Shown piece by piece: positions 15,699-19,705 of a stretch of 19,705 bases of DNA (positions within the stretch are counted from its first letter, which is position 1; the number at the start of each line of letters is the position of its first letter). The stretch comes from an uncultured beta proteobacterium (GTDB lineage Bacteria > Pseudomonadota > Gammaproteobacteria > Burkholderiales > Burkholderiaceae_C). The notes below the pieces were generated by a model. That model worked only from the letters and a program-made list of their open reading frames with translations, had not been told where the DNA came from and searched no databases. Position numbers and translations under genes: made by a program. Location: positions 1 to 19,705 of the forward strand of contig CAIWRE010000134.1 of the NCBI GenBank assembly GCA_903914985.1, given 5' to 3'.

Positions 15699-15714
15699 TG
15701 GCACGGGTCTTGCA
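15699..15714 (+). promoter_or_regulatory. Sigma54 promoter of the flagellar activator gene
   Basis: TGGCACGGGTCTTGCA matches the TGGCACR-N4-TTGCW consensus at every defined base. The predicted start is near 15725, which places the GTG at 15720 outside the message and supports ATG 15756 as the start, with a leader of about 31 bases. The gene it drives is itself a sigma54 activator, which suggests autoregulation or a two-step cascade. Confidence 0.85.
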
Positions 15715-15755
15715 GAAGGGTGTTCATACCTGACACCACTTTGTCCAAAACCTGT

Positions 15756-17189
15756 ATGTCCACACCTACTAACGCAATCCAAGCCCTCTGGCTGGACCCG
15801 TTTCGCCCCCTGTCGGTGGCGGACCGCGCCCGGTTGGCCGCTGCAGGCGTGGACGCGCAGCCGCTGACGACACTGGACGACTTGAAAACGGCTTTGAGTG
15901 CAGCATCGTCGCCTGCACCCATGGTAGTGCTCGGCCTGGGGACCGAAATTGCATTGTTTAACGAGGCCAGCGCACTGCTGCAAGGCGCCGGTCGCAAGCG
16001 GGCCCTGGTATGCCGCTTGGAGCGCCGTCAACTGGAACTGGCCGTACTGGCCCTGCACGGCGGCGCCTGCCACGTGCTGGCTGCTGACGACTTTTCTGGC
16101 GCAGCCTGGAGCCTGGCCCTGGAGCGCGTCCAACAAGGCAATGCCCCGAAAGCCGCGCCAGTGGCGACCGAGGGCAGCGCTGCCCTGCACATTTCCGACA
16201 CCGCCGTACGCAGCGTGGTCTATGTGGACCCCATCAGCCGCAACCTGCTGGCGCTGGCCCAACGCGTGGCGCAAGCCCCCGTGGCCGTGCTGGTGGAAGG
16301 CCCCACGGGCTCAGGCAAAGAGGTGCTGGCCCGCGTGCTGCACGAGTCCTCTAACGCGGCCAACGGCCCCTTTATCGGCCTGAACTGCGCCGCGCTGCCC
16401 GAGCACATGATTGAAGACATGCTCTTCGGCCATGAAAAGGGCGCATTTACCGGCGCGGTCAAAGAACACCGTGGTTTGTTTGAACAAGCCCAAGGCGGCA
16501 CGCTGTTTTTGGATGAAATCGGCGAGCTGCCTTTGACCTTGCAAGCCAAGTTGCTGCGCGTATTGCAAGAGCGCAGCCTGGTTCGTCTGGGCGGCGAACG
16601 CACTATCGCGCTGAATGTGCGCGTGGTGGCTGCCACCAACAAAAACCTGCGTGAGCAAATTGCGCTGCGCGCTTTCCGCGAAGATTTGTATTTCCGCCTG
16701 AGCACTTTCAAGCTGCGCGTGCCACCTCTGGCTGAACGCAGTGGTGACATCTTGCCCCTGGCGGCCCGTTTGCTGGCGCGCCATGTGCGCGGCAACCAAG
16801 CCTGGAGCGTGAGCGAAGAGGCCCAGCGCATGCTGCTCTCGCACCACTGGCCCGGCAATGTGCGCGAGCTGGAAAACATCATCCAACGCGCCATGGTCTT
16901 GTGCCCCGACAACCATATTGGGCTTGAGCATCTGATGTTCGACGACGCGCCGGCCCACTACGCCATGCCGCAGGCTGCGGCATGGACCGTGGAGGCGCCG
17001 CAGGCTGTGGCGCCCGGCCCTTTGCAGGCCACCGTGAAACACAGCGAGCACCACGCCATTCGCGCAGCGCTTGAAGCCTCGCGCAACCGCGAAGAAGCCG
17101 CACAAAAACTGGGTATCAGCCCGCGCACCCTGCGTTACAAGCTGGCCCGCCTGCGCGACGTAGCCCCCGGCTTCGCCGCCCTTTCCTAA
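15756..17189 (+). CDS. Sigma54-dependent flagellar transcriptional activator (FleQ/FlrC/FlgR type)
   Basis: An enhancer-binding protein of 477 residues. Residues 1-~125 look like a receiver-like or FleQ-like N-terminal domain without a phosphorylation site: the strand that should end in Asp reads VVLGLG (57-62). The AAA+ domain spans about 150-385, with Walker A GPTGSGKE at 182-189, the sigma54-contacting GAFTGA loop at 229-234, Walker B GGTLFLDE at 247-254, and FREDLYFRL (307-315) in the arginine-finger region. The C-terminal Fis-type helix-turn-helix is NREEAAQKLGISPRTLRYKL, 444-463. It lies 34 bases upstream of fliE, the position of FleR/FlrC in Pseudomonas and Vibrio, but no partner kinase gene is adjacent. 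It probably activates the fliE operon, the pse operon and perhaps itself. The exact orthology (FleQ or FleR) is unresolved. Confidence 0.88.
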   Translation: MSTPTNAIQALWLDPFRPLSVADRARLAAAGVDAQPLTTLDDLKTALSAASSPAPMVVLGLGTEIALFNEASALLQGAGRKRALVCRLERRQLELAVLALHGGACHVLAADDFSGAAWSLALERVQQGNAPKAAPVATEGSAALHISDTAVRSVVYVDPISRNLLALAQRVAQAPVAVLVEGPTGSGKEVLARVLHESSNAANGPFIGLNCAALPEHMIEDMLFGHEKGAFTGAVKEHRGLFEQAQGGTLFLDEIGELPLTLQAKLLRVLQERSLVRLGGERTIALNVRVVAATNKNLREQIALRAFREDLYFRLSTFKLRVPPLAERSGDILPLAARLLARHVRGNQAWSVSEEAQRMLLSHHWPGNVRELENIIQRAMVLCPDNHIGLEHLMFDDAPAHYAMPQAAAWTVEAPQAVAPGPLQATVKHSEHHAIRAALEASRNREEAAQKLGISPRTLRYKLARLRDVAPGFAALS

Positions 17190-17223
17190 TTCCATTGCTG
17201 TCACCTAGACCAGGACCTGCGCC

Positions 17224-17562
17224 ATGATCGAATCCGCCAACTCCGCCAGCAGCATTGCCTCCATGCTCAAGACGCTGCAAACCCACAGCAACCAGGCTGC
17301 GGGCCATGGCTTTGATCTGCCGGGCACTGCGCCGGCACCCAAGACAGATTTCTCAGACCTGATTCGCCAGGCCGTGAGCCAGACCAATGCGGCCCAGGTG
17401 GATTCGCAAAACACCGCCATGGCCTTTGAGCGGGGCGAAGGCGTGCCGCTGACCGACGTGGTGCTGAAGATGCAAAAAGCGTCCTTGTCCTTCGAAGCCA
17501 CCCTGCAAGTGCGCAACAAAGTGCTCAAGGCCTACGAAGACATCATGAACATGCCCGTCTGA
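17224..17562 (+). CDS. fliE: Flagellar hook-basal body protein FliE
   Basis: A 112-residue protein of usual length that links the MS ring to the proximal rod (FlgB) and is exported by the flagellar type III system. The C-terminal half carries the family pattern: DFSDLIRQAVSQTN, then GVPLTDVVLKMQKASLSFEA and VRNKVLKAYEDIMNMPV at the end. The N-terminal ~45 residues are Ser/Ala/Pro-rich and variable, as is normal. AGGA lies 8 bases before the ATG. It is followed 56 bases later by fliF in the same direction. Confidence 0.95.
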   Translation: MIESANSASSIASMLKTLQTHSNQAAGHGFDLPGTAPAPKTDFSDLIRQAVSQTNAAQVDSQNTAMAFERGEGVPLTDVVLKMQKASLSFEATLQVRNKVLKAYEDIMNMPV

Positions 17563-17618
17563 CCCGACGTCCGCTGACCCCGAATACCTCTCCATCTCCG
17601 CGCTGAAAGACTCCCACT

Positions 17619-19487
17619 ATGGCAACCGCAACCGCAACTGCTGGCACCTTTCTACCGGCCAACGCCGCTGATTCCGGAACCCTGCAAACCCGCTCCGGCG
17701 GCGACCGCCGCATGGCGCCCCGAGGCGGTGATGGCATCACAGAAACCGAGCCGCAATTTACCGGTCCCTTTGGCCCGATCAAGCAGGTACTCAGCCAACC
17801 GGCGATAAAAAAATCGCTGCCACTGATGGTGATTGCGCTTGCTCTGCTGGCCTTCGCGCTGGTTTACACCCTGATTCAGGCGCCCAGCTACCGCCCCATC
17901 ATGACCGGCGTAACCGAAACCGACCAGCAAGGCGTCTACGAAGCACTCAAACAAGGCGAGTACAAACCGGTCATTGACTCCAGCAGCGGGCAGATTACGG
18001 TACCGGCGGCCCGTTATCACGAAGCGCGCATTTACCTGGCGTCCAAAGGGTTGCCCAAGACCGCAGCCACCGGACTGGACGCGCTCAAAGACCAGTCGGC
18101 CATGACCACCAGCCAGTTCATGGAGCAAGTGCGTTACAACTCTGCCATGGAGCAGGAACTGGCGCGCAGCATCCAGCAAATTGATTCCATCCAAATCGCG
18201 CGTGTGCACCTGGCCACCACCAAACCTTCGGTGTTTGTGCGTGACCGCACGCCGCCCAAGGCCTCTATCGTGGTGACACCCCAGGCGGGCCGCAGTGTGA
18301 GCCCTATGCAAGTGCAGGCGATTGTTCACCTGGTGGCTTCGAGCGTGCCCATGCTCACGCCCGAAAATGTGGCGGTGGTAGACAACTTCGGCAAGCTGAT
18401 GACAGAGCCCGATACCGACCCGGCACTGGGCATGAACGCCGGTCAGACCAAACAGAAGCAAGCCCTCGAGGACTTGTACCGCCAACGTGTGATCCAAATC
18501 CTGGCACCCATTGTGGGTGATGCGAATGTGCGTTCGCAGGTCAACCTGAACCTGGACTTCAGCCAAACCGAGACAACGGTTGAAGACTTTGACACCGGTG
18601 GCAAGGGCCCCAAAACACGCTCGGAAGTCAAAAGCGAAGACCGCAACACCTCCAAAGAGGCGGCCGGCATTCCGGGCACCCTGTCGAACACGGCACCGGT
18701 CGCGCCATCGACGTCGCTCAACACGGCTTCCACCACGCCCGGCTCGGCCTCGGATGAGCGCAGCATTGTGGCCTCGCGCAGCACACGCAACTATGAAATG
18801 GACCGCCAGGTGCGCCACACCAAGAGTGCCACCGGTGGCGTACAGCGCCTGAGCGTGGCCGTCGTGATCAACGAGCGTCCCGCCATTGCACAACCCAAAA
18901 ACGACAAGGGTGAAGACCAGCCGCCCAAGCCCAACCCCTATACCGAAGAAGAGTTGCAACGCATGCAGGAACTGGTGCGCGGCGTGGTAGGCTTTGACGA
19001 AGGCCGCAAAGACGTGGTGAGCGTGATTCAGGCCAAGTTTGAGCCCGAAGTCCCGGTGGACATGACCATCCCCTGGCACAAGGACGAATCTGTCATGACC
19101 AACATCAAAACCGTCTTTTTGGGCCTGATGTTTGTGGCATTCCTGATGGTCGTGGTGCGCCCTGTGGTGATGCACATGATGAACCGCGACAAGGAAGCGG
19201 CACAAGCTGCCGCCGAAAGTATCCAAATAGCGCAAGAAGAGGCTCTGGCCCTGGAAATGGCCGCTACCGCCGTCGCCAGCGCCGAGGCAGCGGGCGCGGA
19301 GCCCTCGGCTTCCGACAGCTTGGAAGAAATGAAAGCCAAGATGAAGGCCAACAAGTCCTCCATTTCTGCCGAAATGCTGGACACAGCCAACACCTACGAC
19401 GACAAGGTTGCGCTGATCCGCATGATCGTGTCGGACGACTCGGCCCGGGTGGCCAGCGTGTTGAAGAACATGATCAAACCGGGCTGA
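17619..19487 (+). CDS. fliF: Flagellar MS-ring protein FliF
   Basis: Inner-membrane protein that forms the MS ring and C-ring anchor. It has 622 residues. The first ~65 are a low-complexity cytoplasmic extension (Ala/Thr-rich, then charged). Transmembrane segment 1 covers ~67-87. The periplasmic ring-building motifs follow, with LASKGLPKT near 143, EQELARSIQQIDSIQIARVHLA around 182-203 and the YscJ/FliF domain. A Ser/Thr/Pro-rich loop of the beta-collar region lies near 370-395. Transmembrane segment 2 is ~498-519. The C terminus, from about 590, has the FliG-binding helix region ending ARVASVLKNMIKPG. The N-terminal extension is longer than in enteric FliF; a later start is less likely because no good site precedes transmembrane segment 1. 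The long antisense frame through this gene is a coding shadow. Confidence 0.96.
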   Translation: MATATATAGTFLPANAADSGTLQTRSGGDRRMAPRGGDGITETEPQFTGPFGPIKQVLSQPAIKKSLPLMVIALALLAFALVYTLIQAPSYRPIMTGVTETDQQGVYEALKQGEYKPVIDSSSGQITVPAARYHEARIYLASKGLPKTAATGLDALKDQSAMTTSQFMEQVRYNSAMEQELARSIQQIDSIQIARVHLATTKPSVFVRDRTPPKASIVVTPQAGRSVSPMQVQAIVHLVASSVPMLTPENVAVVDNFGKLMTEPDTDPALGMNAGQTKQKQALEDLYRQRVIQILAPIVGDANVRSQVNLNLDFSQTETTVEDFDTGGKGPKTRSEVKSEDRNTSKEAAGIPGTLSNTAPVAPSTSLNTASTTPGSASDERSIVASRSTRNYEMDRQVRHTKSATGGVQRLSVAVVINERPAIAQPKNDKGEDQPPKPNPYTEEELQRMQELVRGVVGFDEGRKDVVSVIQAKFEPEVPVDMTIPWHKDESVMTNIKTVFLGLMFVAFLMVVVRPVVMHMMNRDKEAAQAAAESIQIAQEEALALEMAATAVASAEAAGAEPSASDSLEEMKAKMKANKSSISAEMLDTANTYDDKVALIRMIVSDDSARVASVLKNMIKPG

Positions 19488-19514
19488 TCGGCCTGATTCG
19501 CAACGAGTACCCCC

Positions 19515-19705
19515 ATGGCAGACAACGACCCCAAACCCAACCCCGCCGCCGGTTATTCCGACAACTTGCGCCGGGAAATGGATTCCCTGACCGGCACGCA
19601 GCGCGCCGCAGTGCTCATGCTGCTGCTGGGCGAAGAGCAGGCGGCCAACATCATCCGATTCCTCAACCCCAAAGAAGTACAGGGCCTGGGCGTCGCCATG
19701 GTGCA
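19515..19705 (+). CDS. fliG: Flagellar motor switch protein FliG, 3' partial
   Basis: Only the first 63 complete codons are in the window. They start MADNDPKPNPAAGYSDN and continue with LTGTQRAAVLMLLLGEEQ and NPKEVQGLGVAMV, the N-terminal FliG domain that binds the FliF tail. It starts 27 bases after the fliF stop, the normal fliF-fliG order, with a weak CGAG site before the ATG. Confidence 0.95.
   Translation, partial: MADNDPKPNPAAGYSDNLRREMDSLTGTQRAAVLMLLLGEEQAANIIRFLNPKEVQGLGVAMV

Noticed and set aside
15720..15755. GTG start of the sigma54 activator
   Set aside because: It precedes the predicted sigma54 transcription start, so it would not be in the message; ATG 15756 fits better.
16311..17204. 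Long antisense frame over the sigma54 activator
   Set aside because: The opposite strand carries complete AAA+ and HTH motifs; the antisense translation has no recognisable features.
17652..19235. A 527-codon open frame antisense to fliF
   Set aside because: His/Gly/Arg-rich translation typical of a shadow of a high-GC gene; fliF on the other strand is unmistakable.

Overview
The window looks like the chromosome of a flagellated betaproteobacterium, probably Comamonadaceae (Rhodoferax-like). This rests on the moderately high GC, the flagellar gene order (sigma54 activator, fliE, fliF, fliG) and the small CxxC protein beside it. The genus is an inference from general resemblance, not a computed placement. 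The window joins a nonulosonic-acid (pseudaminic acid, Pse) glycosylation operon to the start of a flagellar basal-body operon. No RNA genes, insertion sequences or CRISPR arrays were seen.

Left edge (1-1008, plus strand): the 3' part of a gene fusing an IspD-like cytidylyltransferase to a short-chain dehydrogenase, the layout of CDP-ribitol-forming Acs1/Bcs1 enzymes. It converges on the operon that follows.

Pse operon (9865 down to 1041, minus strand): pseB, pseC, a putative sugar methyltransferase, pseF, pseG, a ComA-ComB fusion, an ATP-grasp ligase-like gene, and pseI. Genes are separated by at most about 50 bases, with two ATGA overlaps. A near-consensus sigma54 promoter lies just upstream of pseB. 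The set makes CMP-pseudaminic acid, except that no pseH N-acetyltransferase is present. Where pseH is often found, between pseG and pseI, lie a fused phosphosulfolactate synthase/phosphatase and an ATP-grasp enzyme. The main hypothesis is that this operon makes a Pse variant carrying an amide-linked sulfolactyl group, probably at N7, in place of the PseH-added acetyl.

Middle (9974-15349, minus strand): an AT-richer gene with the motif set of bacterial sialyltransferases (DEG, HP, SS), a candidate Pse transferase. Upstream of it is a 1418-residue, cysteine-free protein made of about 17 repeats of about 83 residues, of unknown function and probably extracellular.

Right (15399-19705, plus strand): two further sigma54 promoters precede a small Cys-rich protein and a sigma54-dependent activator with an intact GAFTGA loop. 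fliE, fliF and the beginning of fliG follow. The shared promoter class suggests that Pse synthesis and flagellar assembly are switched on together, which fits a role for the sugar in flagellin or surface-protein glycosylation.
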